A stretch of 53,160 nucleotides of DNA from Caldiserica bacterium UBA4770 (GCA_002403335.1 DHHO01000017.1:1-53160); one strand, 5' to 3'; positions 6,840 to 15,685 are shown, counted from the first letter of the stretch. Translations and numbers: made by a program. The notes: generated by a model not told the origin, from the letters alone.

Positions 6840-8614
6840 TAACCTCTTTCTTTTGCAAATTCCTCTGGGGTCTTTCTGAAATTTGTAAAGAAGGATCCTA
6901 CAAGATAAACATCGAGTATAATCATAACAATAAGGAATATGTACATAGGAATCCTGAATGCAAGATTTAGGGTGGGTATAACAACAATCACGTACCAGAT
7001 AAGGGCTATAAAGGCTGTTATCCACAGGAATACCGCAGGGATAACGACAGCCATTGTCCACATTCTTCCTGCCTTTTGAACATTCTTAACCCACACAGAA
7101 GCAGTAAGAAGTGCAATGGATGCAAGGAGCTGGTTAGCACCTGCAAATCCTGACCAGAGGGCATTGTAGCTACCTGTCCAGACAAGATAAAGGCCAAGAC
7201 CAGATGCAATAATAGAGGCAATCCACTTATCAGTAAGGAAGCCACGAACAGGCTTACTCTTTACGAGCTGGAAGAGTTCCTGCCAGGCATACCTTGCAAG
7301 CCTTGTTGCTGTGTCAAGAGTTGTAAGGACAAATGCTGATGCCCATAGACCCGCAAATGTTGCCCCAAATTTTACAGGGATGCCAAAAGAATTGTTCAAA
7401 AGACGGCCAAAAGACTGCCTGAATATGCCCATCGCCGCACCAATACCCGTTTCCTTTGCATTGATTACCTTTAGATAATTATCTCCAAGCACTGCACCAC
7501 CACCCGCAAGAGCGTCTACATTCAGACCTATTTGACTGATACCAGAAGCTGCGTCTCTGAAAATATCCATGCCAAAGGCAGATATGGAGACAATGACAAG
7601 TGTGGCAAGGAAGCCTTCTGTAAACATTCCACCGTAACCTACAAAGAGGCCACTAAGCTCATTATCTAACTGTTTTGAGGAAGTTCCTGAGGCAACAAGC
7701 GCATGGAAGCCCGAAAGAGCACCGCAGGCAATGACAAGAGGAACAGTAGGCCAGAAGGCAGAGGGTACTGCCGGGGTTACAGCATGTGCTGTCCACGTTG
7801 TAAAAGCAGGCCACGAGAAGCCTTTAAAGCCTATAAGTGCCCCAACTCCCCCAAGGATTAAGCCTCCATAGAGTAGAAAAGAGTTTAGATAATCTCTTGG
7901 CTGAAGGAGAATCCATACGGGAAGAGAAGATGCAAGGATCATATAAAAGAAGAGAATAATGTAGACTGTTTTGGCATTTGTTGCAGTAATAAAAGGAGCC
8001 GTAAACGAAATAACAATAACTATAACAAGCATTGCAACTCCAATCACTGTTGTAAGCCAGAAAGGTAGTTTGGTCCTGTAAAGAAGGAACCCTTCAATAA
8101 CAGCAATAATAATAAACAGGACAGAAGCCGTTACAACTTCAGGAGATGTTATCGCAAGGCCACCAAATGTCCCCATAAATGCAGCAAGTATAAGAAGCAG
8201 GGTAAAGTAGGTAAAGAGCTCAAAGATAAATTTTGTCCTCTCGCCCATCAGTTTCCCTGCAACCCACTGGACAGAATTTCCATCATAACGAACTGAAGCC
8301 ATAAGGGAAAGATAATCGTGAATACTTCCAATAAAGAGATTCCCAAACCATACCCACAGTAATCCTGGTAGCCATCCCCACGCCATTGCTATTGCAGGAC
8401 CTGTTATAGGACCCGCTCCTGCAATTGATGCAAAATGGTGCCCGAAAAGGACAAATCGATGCGCAGGGACGTAGTCAACATTGTCACGAAGCCTTACTGC
8501 AGGCGTTTCTTTCTTGCCATCCGCTTTTACTACGTTCTTCTCAAGTCTCTTTCCCCAAGTAAAGTAGAGGACAAGATAGAATACCGCCCCAATCAACACA
8601 ATCAGTGTTGTCAT
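6839..8614 (-). CDS. cstA: CstA-family transporter (peptide/pyruvate uptake)
   Basis: A 591-residue polytopic membrane protein of the carbon starvation CstA family, with about 16 hydrophobic segments. The N terminus ('FGHHFASIAGAGPITGPAIAMAWGWLPGLLWVW.GN') and the 'SSLPVWILLQPRDYLNSF' and 'SGFHALVASGTSSKQL' segments are strongly conserved in this family. The length is that of the shorter bacterial branch (E. coli CstA is about 700 residues). E. coli members CstA and BtsT import peptides and pyruvate. Directly upstream on the same strand is a LytS/LytTR two-component system, the type that controls btsT, so pyruvate or a related acid is the likely substrate. The ribosome site AGGAGG precedes the ATG, and the gene is coupled to the 92-aa gene by TAATG. 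Confidence 0.93.
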   Translation of the reverse strand: MTTLIVLIGAVFYLVLYFTWGKRLEKNVVKADGKKETPAVRLRDNVDYVPAHRFVLFGHHFASIAGAGPITGPAIAMAWGWLPGLLWVWFGNLFIGSIHDYLSLMASVRYDGNSVQWVAGKLMGERTKFIFELFTYFTLLLILAAFMGTFGGLAITSPEVVTASVLFIIIAVIEGFLLYRTKLPFWLTTVIGVAMLVIVIVISFTAPFITATNAKTVYIILFFYMILASSLPVWILLQPRDYLNSFLLYGGLILGGVGALIGFKGFSWPAFTTWTAHAVTPAVPSAFWPTVPLVIACGALSGFHALVASGTSSKQLDNELSGLFVGYGGMFTEGFLATLVIVSISAFGMDIFRDAASGISQIGLNVDALAGGGAVLGDNYLKVINAKETGIGAAMGIFRQSFGRLLNNSFGIPVKFGATFAGLWASAFVLTTLDTATRLARYAWQELFQLVKSKPVRGFLTDKWIASIIASGLGLYLVWTGSYNALWSGFAGANQLLASIALLTASVWVKNVQKAGRMWTMAVVIPAVFLWITAFIALIWYVIVVIPTLNLAFRIPMYIFLIVMIILDVYLVGSFFTNFRKTPEEFAKERG

Positions 8615-8689
8615 ACATGACCTCCTTTGTTTAGATTTATACTTAAATTATGCCCCGACCTTACATTTCCTTTCATTCTACACCATTTT

Positions 8690-8717
8690 ATTTTATCACG
8701 GAATAGTAGAGAGTCAA
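8690..8717 (-). promoter_or_regulatory. Promoter of the CstA-ArsA cluster
   Basis: On the minus strand: TTGACT (8712-8717), a 16-base spacer and TAAAAT (8690-8695), about 75 bases before the transporter ATG. The 46 bases upstream, up to the regulator stop, contain two roughly similar elements 9 bases apart (ACTTTT and ACATTT). They could be LytTR-type direct repeats, but this is weak. Confidence 0.6.
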
Positions 8718-8763
8718 TAAAAATTAGATAAATGTATGAAAAGTGATGATAAAAGTAAGAATT

Positions 8764-9480
8764 TTAAGACAATCTCACTCTCTCTCTAAATTTCTTCTGA
8801 TGGTGTGGAGAAAGAGGAAGTTTATCTCCATTCTCCATCTGAATAAGATACCTCCCTTTGAACCATGGAATAATCTTTGAGACCTTGTTGAGATTTATAA
8901 GATACTTTTTGTTAATGCGAAAAAAATTTGCAGAAGAAAAATTCTTTTCCGCCTGTTGAAGGTTCATTCCCCTTACAGGAAGGGATTCCTCCCTTTTTTT
9001 TACGTATAATTTCCCTCTATCAACATAAAGGTACTGAACATCATCAAGCTTGAGAAGCACAAGTTCACCCTGAAATTCGCAGATAATCATTTCAAGTCCG
9101 TGTGGTTTCCTTTCCTTCAAGGATAAAGTAATCTTTGTTACAGTCTTTGCAAATCGGCCCTCTTCAAGCGGTTTTAGAATATAATCAAGTGCCTCAAGTT
9201 CAAATGCCCTTACTGCATACTCAGAGTAGGCAGTAACAAATACAATAAAAGGGGACTCTTCCATATTCTTAAGTGCCTCTGCAAGGTGTATCCCGTCAAA
9301 ACCAGGCATGTTAATATCAAAAAAAACGACATCAGGAGGCTGGGAAATAATATAACTCAACGCATCAAATGCATTCTCAAACTCTCTTTCTACGAGAAAC
9401 TCCGGGAACTTGCTGAGGAAAAACTTTATCTCTTCTCTTGCAGGCTTTTCGTCGTCAACGATAACTGCTCTAATAGCCAA
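8764..9480 (-). CDS. LytTR-family response regulator
   Basis: A 238-residue response regulator. The receiver domain (about 1-120) has the acidic pair D9/D10, phospho-acceptor D55 in 'VVFFDINMPGFDG', and the switch T/K region 'VTAYSEYAVRAFELEALDYILKP'. The C-terminal LytTR DNA-binding domain (about 135-238) carries 'YLYVDRGKLYVKKREESLPVRGMNLQQAE' and 'FFRINKKYLINLNKVSKIIPWFKGRYLIQMENG', typical of AgrA/LytR/BtsR. Its ATG lies 55 bases inside the end of the sensor kinase gene, so the pair is coupled. The next gene on the strand is the CstA-family transporter, its probable target. Confidence 0.95.
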   Translation of the reverse strand: MAIRAVIVDDEKPAREEIKFFLSKFPEFLVEREFENAFDALSYIISQPPDVVFFDINMPGFDGIHLAEALKNMEESPFIVFVTAYSEYAVRAFELEALDYILKPLEEGRFAKTVTKITLSLKERKPHGLEMIICEFQGELVLLKLDDVQYLYVDRGKLYVKKREESLPVRGMNLQQAEKNFSSANFFRINKKYLINLNKVSKIIPWFKGRYLIQMENGDKLPLSPHHQKKFRERVRLS

Positions 9481-11201
9481 TCTTTGACTCCTTTCAGGGG
9501 GATCGCTATGGTGACCTTTGTACCTTTTCCGGGGGTGCTTCTTATCTTAAAATTATAATCTACATCGTATAAATTTTTCAATCTCTCAAGTACGTTTCTT
9601 AACCCTATTGATTCATCTTCCCCTTTGCTTTCTATACTTTTAAGTTTTTCTTTTGACATCCCTTTCCCAGTATCCTCAACAACAAGATAAAGATAATTAA
9701 TCCTCGAAGAAACGGATATTGAAACCTTCAATTTCCCAACAGATGAAGAATAGCCATGTTTTATGGCGTTCTCAACAATTGGCTGAAGTATAAGTGATGG
9801 AACCTTTACTTCGAGCAGCCGCTCATCGACATTAAACTCATAATCAAGGCGATCACCAAGTCTTTCCTTCTCTATCTCCAGATAGGATTTAACAAGGTCT
9901 AACTCCTCTTTGACTTCAACGAAATTGCTTTCTCTGTAAATTGTTTCCCTGAGGATATAGCTCAATTTCTGGATGAGATACCGCCCCTTCTCAGGATTTT
10001 TCCTCACAACATAAGAGATTGTATTCAGTGTATTAAAGAGGAAATGGGGATTTATATAAGCCTGAAGAGCCTTTAGCTGGAAAAGGACCTTTGACCTTTT
10101 CTCTTCTTCGATTTTGTTCAGTTCAATCTGGTTTGCAAGGATTGCTGCAAGTCCTTTCGCAATTTCAACATCAAGTGGACTTATGGCATTCGCCTTTCTT
10201 CTATATAACTTAAGTGAACCAAAAACTTCTCCCTCTGTTCCCTTCAAAGGAACAACAACGCCAGAGCCGAGAGGACAACCTTTAAAATCACAGGCAATCT
10301 CTCTTTTATTTCTTAAAAATGCAATCTCTCCCTTTTCAAGGACCTTTCGAGAGGAAGCAGTTCTAAGAGGGCCTCCGCTTTTATGATGATCTTCCCCGAG
10401 GCCGATAAATGCAAGAATCCTATCTTTATCGGTTATACCAACAGCATCGAGGTTTGTGCCCTTCAGGATAATTCTTGCTGCTTTTTCTGCATTTTCGCTG
10501 GTAAATCCTTTACTGAGGACAGGAAGTGTCTTCTCTGTAATCTTAAGAACCTTCTCTGCTGTAATTGCAGAGACGAGTTCCCTTTCTCTCATAGAGGATT
10601 CAATGACGAGAAGAAAAAGCCCCACACCAATTGCATTCATAAGAATCATAGGGCCACTTACCTCTCTTATAAGTGCAATTGCCTCACTGCGAGGCTTTGA
10701 CATAAGAAAAACAAGCCCCATATGATAACATTCTGCACCCGCTGCGAAGAGAAGGCCCGAAAATGGATGAAAATTCCTACCCCTCCTCAATTTATATACA
10801 AAACCAGCAAGAATACCATTTGTAAGTGTTGCAAGAGAACAGGCATTTGCAGAAAACCCACCAAGAGAAGCCCTGTGTACACTACCCATTACCCCTGCAA
10901 TCGCCCCAACGATGGGCCCACCGAAAAGCCCCCCCGTTATTGCACCAATATCCCTCACATTGGCAATTGCTCCATCTATAGTGTAAATACCAAGAAGCGT
11001 CCCAAGTATGGAAATACACCCGAAGAATATACCAAGAAATACCTGTTTCTTTACAGATTCCTCAAGATTAAACAGACTTCTTGCAATAAAGCTCTGTGAA
11101 AGAAAAAATGCAGCAGTAATAATAATAGCAAGAGCCTGAAGGAGCTGAACATAAAGCCTCCCACCTCCTCCGAAAACCACATTAATAAGTGAGTTATCCA
11201 T
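9426..11201 (-). CDS. LytS/BtsS-type sensor histidine kinase
   Basis: A 591-residue sensor kinase. The N-terminal 5TM-LYT domain (about 15-205) shows 'GAIANVRDIGAITGGLFGGPIVGAIAGVMGSVHRASLGGFSA', the family signature. A GAF-like domain spans about 215-365. The His_kinase domain follows, with 'YINPHFLFNTLNTISYVV' containing phospho-accepting H386, then a HATPase domain ('LQPIVENAIKHGY', 'DTGKGMS', 'GIGLRNV'-like 'SIGLRNVLERL', 'GTKVTIAIPL'). E. coli BtsS with this architecture binds pyruvate with high affinity. A TATAAT box on the minus strand (11217-11222) lies 15 bases before ATG, with a weak AGGTG site. The gene is divergent from the MBL hydrolase gene. Confidence 0.95.
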   Translation of the reverse strand: MDNSLINVVFGGGGRLYVQLLQALAIIITAAFFLSQSFIARSLFNLEESVKKQVFLGIFFGCISILGTLLGIYTIDGAIANVRDIGAITGGLFGGPIVGAIAGVMGSVHRASLGGFSANACSLATLTNGILAGFVYKLRRGRNFHPFSGLLFAAGAECYHMGLVFLMSKPRSEAIALIREVSGPMILMNAIGVGLFLLVIESSMRERELVSAITAEKVLKITEKTLPVLSKGFTSENAEKAARIILKGTNLDAVGITDKDRILAFIGLGEDHHKSGGPLRTASSRKVLEKGEIAFLRNKREIACDFKGCPLGSGVVVPLKGTEGEVFGSLKLYRRKANAISPLDVEIAKGLAAILANQIELNKIEEEKRSKVLFQLKALQAYINPHFLFNTLNTISYVVRKNPEKGRYLIQKLSYILRETIYRESNFVEVKEELDLVKSYLEIEKERLGDRLDYEFNVDERLLEVKVPSLILQPIVENAIKHGYSSSVGKLKVSISVSSRINYLYLVVEDTGKGMSKEKLKSIESKGEDESIGLRNVLERLKNLYDVDYNFKIRSTPGKGTKVTIAIPLKGVKDWLLEQLSLTTKSLQEKR

Positions 11202-11216
11202 CTTTTACACCTATTT

Positions 11217-11246
11217 ATTATACAACAACAATAAAAATTGTATAAT
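11217..11246. promoter_or_regulatory. Divergent -10 boxes, sensor kinase and MBL gene
   Basis: TATAAT occurs on the minus strand at 11217-11222 (15 bases before the kinase ATG) and on the plus strand at 11241-11246 (8 bases before the MBL ATG at 11255). The two promoters face away from each other and share the intervening DNA. The plus-strand one implies a leaderless MBL transcript. The -35 boxes are poor. Confidence 0.5.
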
Positions 11247-11254
11247 AAGCATAT

Positions 11255-11908
11255 ATGGAAGAGATAAAAATAGGAGATTTTTCAATTGCAAGGATCATTT
11301 TTGGTCCCATTGAAACAAATACATATGTCTTCGGGCAAGATAGCGAGGTGTGCATTGTGGACCCGGCGATGTTTACAGAGTTTGAAGAGGAGACTGCACT
11401 TAGTGAAATACAGAGGAGGGGAAGCCTGAAGTATATCATAAACACTCATGGTCATTTCGACCATATTTCAGGTAATCAATTTCTCAAAGAAGTTTACCCT
11501 ACTTCAAAGATACTGATCCATCCTATGGATGTGGAGAAACTCAATGATCCTGTTAAAAACGGCTCAACTCTTATCGGGGCAAGTATAACCTCCCCACCTC
11601 CTGATTTACTACTAAATGAGGGAGATTTAATAGTGTTTTCTACCAAAAAAATCAAGGTGCTCCACACACCCGGACATACAAAAGGGAGCATAAGTCTTCT
11701 TGAAGACAGATTTATTTTCACTGGAGACACTCTTTTTAACAGAAGTGTTGGTATTGCAAAAGAATACAAGGGAGCATTTGAGGAATTGATTAGCTCCATA
11801 AAGAGCAAACTTCTTGTACTACCAGAGGGAACAATGGTGCTCCCAGGCCATATGGGATTAACTTCAATAGGTGCAGAAAGAGAGGAAAATGATTTTTTAA
11901 AAGATTAA
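11255..11908 (+). CDS. MBL-fold metallohydrolase (glyoxalase II-like)
   Basis: A 217-residue metallo-beta-lactamase-fold hydrolase. The HxHxDH motif 'THGHFDHISG' (about residues 64-73) binds two metal ions. Further ligands are the His in 'HTPGHTKGS' (about 136-144), the Asp in 'FTGDTLF' (about 154-160) and the His in 'LPGHMG' near the C terminus. The size and order resemble the short GloB-like thioesterases, but the specific substrate cannot be read from sequence. It is transcribed from a probable leaderless promoter and stands just upstream of the peptide transporter operon, with no overlap. It is a soluble cytoplasmic enzyme with no signal peptide. Confidence 0.9.
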   Translation: MEEIKIGDFSIARIIFGPIETNTYVFGQDSEVCIVDPAMFTEFEEETALSEIQRRGSLKYIINTHGHFDHISGNQFLKEVYPTSKILIHPMDVEKLNDPVKNGSTLIGASITSPPPDLLLNEGDLIVFSTKKIKVLHTPGHTKGSISLLEDRFIFTGDTLFNRSVGIAKEYKGAFEELISSIKSKLLVLPEGTMVLPGHMGLTSIGAEREENDFLKD

Positions 11909-11963
11909 TGTAGAGAAAAACTACAAACCAAAAGACACATTTTCAAGAATCTGGGATTTGAAA

Positions 11964-12067
11964 ATGCAAGGAAAATCTTTTGCATCAATAACAATTTGGA
12001 AAAAAGGTATATTGATAATAAAATTATAAATAATGAGGATTACTTAAATGGAGAGCAATGCTCTTTT
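11964..12067 (+). other. Leader region of the peptide transporter with dyads
   Basis: The 186 bases before the binding-protein gene contain an inverted repeat ATGCAA (11964-11969) / TTGCAT (11980-11985) and a small hairpin AGAGC-AAT-GCTCT (12052-12064) followed by TTTT. The first could be a regulator site and the second a weak attenuator. No clear promoter hexamers were found here, so the transcription start is uncertain. Confidence 0.3.
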
Positions 12068-12094
12068 AAAATTCTCTACAAAAGGGAGGTTTTG

Positions 12095-13789
12095 ATGAGA
12101 AAGAAAGTAACACTCATCCTGCTTGTAGCAGTAATGCTACTTGCCTTTGCAGGATGCAGAGAAACAGAAGAGAAAGCACCAATGGTACTCAGGTACAATG
12201 TGGGAGCAGAGCCACAGTACTTTGACCCCAGAAAGGCAACGGGTATTCCTGAGTTCACGATGCTTCTGAACCTATTTGATGGGCTGATGAGGTACGACAT
12301 TAATGGTCAGCTTGTTCCTTCAATCGCAGAATCCTATACAGTTTCTACCGATGGACTCCTCTGGACATTTAAACTGAGGGATGCAAAATGGTCAAATGGA
12401 GAACCCCTTACAGCACAGGATTTTGAGTATTCATGGAAATCAGCACTTTCTCCTGAAATTGCCTCGGAATATGCGTATCAGCTATACTACATTAAAAATG
12501 GAGAAGCATTTAACTCCTCTATTCCCAAAGATGGTAATTACTATTATCCAAAAGTTGATGCAAATGGAGAACTTGTAACCGATGCTGATGGAAACGTTGT
12601 TCCTGACCTTGAAAAACCCTTCGATGTAAACTCAATTGGAGTAAAAGCAATTGACGATAAGACCCTTGAGGTAACACTTGAAGCACCAACTCCTTACTTT
12701 TCATCACTGCTTACATTTACTACCTACCTTCCCATAAACAAAAAACTTGACCAGGCAAATCCTGACTGGGCAAAGTCTGCGGATAACTACGTAAGCAACG
12801 GTCCCTTCAGACTAACAAAATGGGAGCACAACAATGTCATTGAAATGGAAAAAAATCCTAACTACTGGGACAAAGACGCAGTTAAGCTTGATAAAATTGT
12901 ATTCACAATGGTAGAAGAGAGCTCGACAGAATTACTAATGTTTGAAAACGACGAGATTGATTGGGGTGCAAACCCACCTCTCCCCGAGCTTGAAAGGTTG
13001 TTAGAAGAGGGTAAAGTTATTATTAACCCTTACCTTGGGACTTACTACTATCTTTTCAACGTGACAAGAGAGCCTTTTGATGATGTAAGAGTAAGAAAAG
13101 CGCTTACATATGCAATTGACAGAGAATCTATTGTTAAGAATATTACAAAGGCAGGGCAGCTTCCAGCAACGGCATATGTACCGCCAGGAGTCCCTGATGC
13201 TGAGCCAGGAAGTGACTTCAGGACAGTTGGAGGAGATTTCTTCGAGCCTTATAACCCGGAAGAGGCTAAGAGATTGCTTGCAGAAGCAGGATATCCTGAT
13301 GGAAAAGGCTTCCCAGAATTCACGCTTCTTTACAACACAAGTGAGGCTCACAAAACAATTGCAGAGGCAATACAGAGAATGTGGAAAGAAACATTAGGTA
13401 TTAACTGCACCCTTACAAACCAGGAGTGGAAAGTATACCTCGACAACAGAAGCACCTTGAACTATGATGTTGCAAGAGCAGGATGGATTGGAGATTATAC
13501 AGACCCAATGACCTTTATTGATATGTGGGTTACGGGTGGCGGAAATAACGATACAGGCTGGGGAAATCCAGAATACGATGCCCTTGTAAAAGAAGCAAAA
13601 TCTTCAGGGGATCAAAAGGTCAGGATGGAAGCAATGCATAAAGCTGAGAAAATACTTATGGACGAGATGCCCATTGCCCCTATCTATTTCTACACAAGAC
13701 CGGAACTTATCAAACCATACATAAAGGGCGCTTACACATCAGCCCTTGGTTATACTGATTTTAAGACAGCATATATCGAAGAGCACTAA
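12095..13789 (+). CDS. Peptide ABC transporter substrate-binding lipoprotein
   Basis: A 564-residue OppA/DppA-type (SBP_bac_5) extracytoplasmic binding protein. It begins with a lipoprotein signal: a basic start (MRKK), a hydrophobic stretch and lipobox F-A-G-C, with the Cys at about residue 19 as the lipidation site. The mature part has 'LRYNVGAEPQYFDPRKATG', 'LFDGLMRYD', 'WTFKLRDAKWSNGEPLTAQDFEYSWK' and 'VRKALTYAIDRESIVKNI', all family landmarks. The frame is open from 11996, but ATG 12095 is chosen because GGGAGG (12084-12089) precedes it and the signal peptide begins there. It is the first gene of a complete Opp/Dpp operon. A perfect 24-base palindrome follows the stop codon. Confidence 0.95.
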   Translation: MRKKVTLILLVAVMLLAFAGCRETEEKAPMVLRYNVGAEPQYFDPRKATGIPEFTMLLNLFDGLMRYDINGQLVPSIAESYTVSTDGLLWTFKLRDAKWSNGEPLTAQDFEYSWKSALSPEIASEYAYQLYYIKNGEAFNSSIPKDGNYYYPKVDANGELVTDADGNVVPDLEKPFDVNSIGVKAIDDKTLEVTLEAPTPYFSSLLTFTTYLPINKKLDQANPDWAKSADNYVSNGPFRLTKWEHNNVIEMEKNPNYWDKDAVKLDKIVFTMVEESSTELLMFENDEIDWGANPPLPELERLLEEGKVIINPYLGTYYYLFNVTREPFDDVRVRKALTYAIDRESIVKNITKAGQLPATAYVPPGVPDAEPGSDFRTVGGDFFEPYNPEEAKRLLAEAGYPDGKGFPEFTLLYNTSEAHKTIAEAIQRMWKETLGINCTLTNQEWKVYLDNRSTLNYDVARAGWIGDYTDPMTFIDMWVTGGGNNDTGWGNPEYDALVKEAKSSGDQKVRMEAMHKAEKILMDEMPIAPIYFYTRPELIKPYIKGAYTSALGYTDFKTAYIEEH

Positions 13790-13796
13790 TCATAAA

Positions 13797-13820
13797 GAGC
13801 ACGCCCCCGGGGGCGTGCTC
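13797..13820 (+). other. Perfect GC-rich stem-loop between binding protein and permease genes
   Basis: GAGCACGCCCCC is followed immediately by its exact reverse complement: a 24-base perfect palindrome with no T-run, 7 bases after the stop and 2 bases before AAGGAGG of the next gene. It is not a rho-independent terminator. Such hairpins at the 3' end of binding-protein cistrons protect upstream mRNA and cause partial read-through, so the binding protein is made in excess. Confidence 0.8.
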
Positions 13821-13834
13821 CCAAGGAGGCAGTA

Positions 13835-14761
13835 ATGAGAAGATTTATAACCCAGAGAATTATATCAATGGTTATTACTCTCTGGATTATTGCAACTCTT
13901 ACCTTTTTTCTTGCAAAAGCCATTCCAGGAGGGCCTTTTACCAAAGAAAAGGCACTCCCTGAAGCAGTAGAGAGAAATATTGAAGCAAGGTACCATTTAA
14001 ATGACCCTCTGATAAAGCAGTATTTAGATTTTATGAAAAATTTACTGAAGGGAGATTTAGGTCCTTCATTCAGATACGAAGCCCTGACTGTAAATGATAT
14101 TATAGCTAAAGGTTTTCCAGTATCTGCACTGCTTGGAGCAATATCAATCCTTATTGCACTCGGACTTGGATTGCCGGCGGGTATCATCTCCGCCTATAAG
14201 CACAACTTCTGGCAGGATAATTTTGTCATGTTTTTCTCTATTTTAGGGATATCGATCCCTAACTTTATCATAGCAACACTTCTTATGTACATATTTGGTC
14301 TGAAATTAAAAGTACTCCCCGTAGCAGGATGGGGGAGTTTTCGATATATGATCCTTCCCGCAATAACGCTTGCTGCATATCCTACAGCATACATAGCAAG
14401 ACTTATGAGGTCAAGTATGCTCGATGTCCTGAACCAGGACTACATAAAGACAGCAAGGGCGAAAGGTCTATCGGAATCGAAAGTTATGACTATTCATGCC
14501 CTGAAGAATGCACTCATCCCTGTCGTTACATACTTAGGACCACTTATAGCAGCGGTCTTTACAGGGAGCTTCGTAATAGAGAGGTTGTTTTATATCCCAG
14601 GGCTTGGAAGATATTATGTAACAAGCATATACGACAGAGATTATACGGTGATACTTGGAACCACCATATTCTATGCTGCGTTCCTGATCTTTGCAAATTT
14701 CATTGTGGATATCGTGTATGCCTTCCTTGACCCGAGAATCACATATTCAAGCCAGAGGTAA
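13835..14761 (+). CDS. Peptide ABC transporter permease (OppB/DppB type)
   Basis: A 308-residue inner-membrane permease. The OppB-type N terminus 'FITQRIISMVITLWIIATLTFFLAKAIPGGPF' forms the first helix. Four or five further helices follow. The EAA loop that contacts the ATPase is 'YIKTARAKGLSESKVMTIHALKNALIPVV' (about 202-230). The C-terminal 'ERLFYIPGLGRYYVTSIYDRDYTVILGTTIF' is typical. AAGGAGG lies 5 bases before ATG. It pairs with the next gene product to form the channel. It reads 45 bases after the binding-protein stop, through the palindromic stem-loop. Confidence 0.95.
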   Translation: MRRFITQRIISMVITLWIIATLTFFLAKAIPGGPFTKEKALPEAVERNIEARYHLNDPLIKQYLDFMKNLLKGDLGPSFRYEALTVNDIIAKGFPVSALLGAISILIALGLGLPAGIISAYKHNFWQDNFVMFFSILGISIPNFIIATLLMYIFGLKLKVLPVAGWGSFRYMILPAITLAAYPTAYIARLMRSSMLDVLNQDYIKTARAKGLSESKVMTIHALKNALIPVVTYLGPLIAAVFTGSFVIERLFYIPGLGRYYVTSIYDRDYTVILGTTIFYAAFLIFANFIVDIVYAFLDPRITYSSQR

Positions 14762-14763
14762 TA

Positions 14764-15675
14764 ATGGAAGAGGAAAAACTTTTCGAGAAAATAAGTAAGG
14801 AAGAACTTGAAATAAAGGAGTTTGTGCGACCCAGTATCGGCTACTGGGCAGATGCATGGAGAAGATTAAAGATGAACAGGCTTGCAATTGCAGGGCTTGT
14901 TATGATTTCTATCGTCATTCTCCTTGCTATATTCGGACCAATGTTTTCACCTTACGGCTATGATGAAACAAACCTTAACAATGTTTACGCCCCAATCTCA
15001 AGGGAGCACTGGTTCGGGACAGACGAACTTGGAAGAGATGAATTTACAAGAGTCCTCTATGGAGCAAGGATATCTCTTGCTGTTGGTTTTGTAGCAAGTT
15101 TCATAAATCTTATCATCGGTGTCATTTATGGAGGCATATCAGGGTTCTTAGGGGGAAAGACCGACAATATTATGATGAGAATCGTGGATATCCTTTACAG
15201 CATCCCAACTCTTCTTATTGTCATACTCCTTATGGTTGTATTGAAGCCAGGACTTACAAACATCTTCATTGCCCTCGGTATTTCGTACTGGGTTGGTATG
15301 GCAAGAATCGTAAGAGGCCAAACCCTGAGCTTAAAAGAACAAGAATTCACCCTTGCTGCTCGTACCCTTGGTGCTTCCAGAACAAGGATCCTTATAAGAC
15401 ACATCGTACCAAATGCAATTGGGCCAATTGTTGTTACTGCAACACTTCTTATTCCAAACGCAATATTTTTTGAGTCATTCCTGAGCTTCATTGGCCTTGG
15501 AGTTTCGGCACCAATGGCAAGCTGGGGATCCCTTGCTTCGGATGGGATAAGAGGATTTCAATCCCACCCGAACCTTCTATTTGCACCAGCTTTGTTCATT
15601 TCGGTATCAATGCTTTCATTTAACTTTCTGGGAGACGGGCTGAGAGATGCACTCGACCCGAGATTAAGGAAATAG
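14764..15675 (+). CDS. Peptide ABC transporter permease (OppC/DppC type)
   Basis: A 303-residue permease with the OppC-type N-terminal cytoplasmic helix, 'PSIGYWADAWRRLKMNRLAIAGLVMISIVILLAIFGPMFSPYGYDETNLNN', then 'HWFGTDELGRDEFTRVLYGARISLAVGFVAS'. The EAA loop 'EFTLAARTLGASRTRILIRHIVPNAIGPIVV' is near 197-227. Six membrane helices are expected. It starts 2 bases after the OppB-type stop and partners with that protein. The C terminus 'LNFLGDGLRDALDPRLRK' is the usual end of the family, so the gene is complete. Confidence 0.95.
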   Translation: MEEEKLFEKISKEELEIKEFVRPSIGYWADAWRRLKMNRLAIAGLVMISIVILLAIFGPMFSPYGYDETNLNNVYAPISREHWFGTDELGRDEFTRVLYGARISLAVGFVASFINLIIGVIYGGISGFLGGKTDNIMMRIVDILYSIPTLLIVILLMVVLKPGLTNIFIALGISYWVGMARIVRGQTLSLKEQEFTLAARTLGASRTRILIRHIVPNAIGPIVVTATLLIPNAIFFESFLSFIGLGVSAPMASWGSLASDGIRGFQSHPNLLFAPALFISVSMLSFNFLGDGLRDALDPRLRK

Positions 15676-15685
15676 GAGGAATCCA

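Noticed and set aside
6840..7061. N-terminal extension of the 92-aa protein (166-aa frame)
   Set aside because: It lies inside the CstA-family gene, has Cys/Tyr-rich composition unlike a real protein, and the TAATG junction at 6839 gives a clear coupled start.
11996..12094. Longer start for the peptide-binding protein
   Set aside because: The lipoprotein signal begins at 12095 with GGGAGG just before it; the extra 33 residues would precede the signal peptide.
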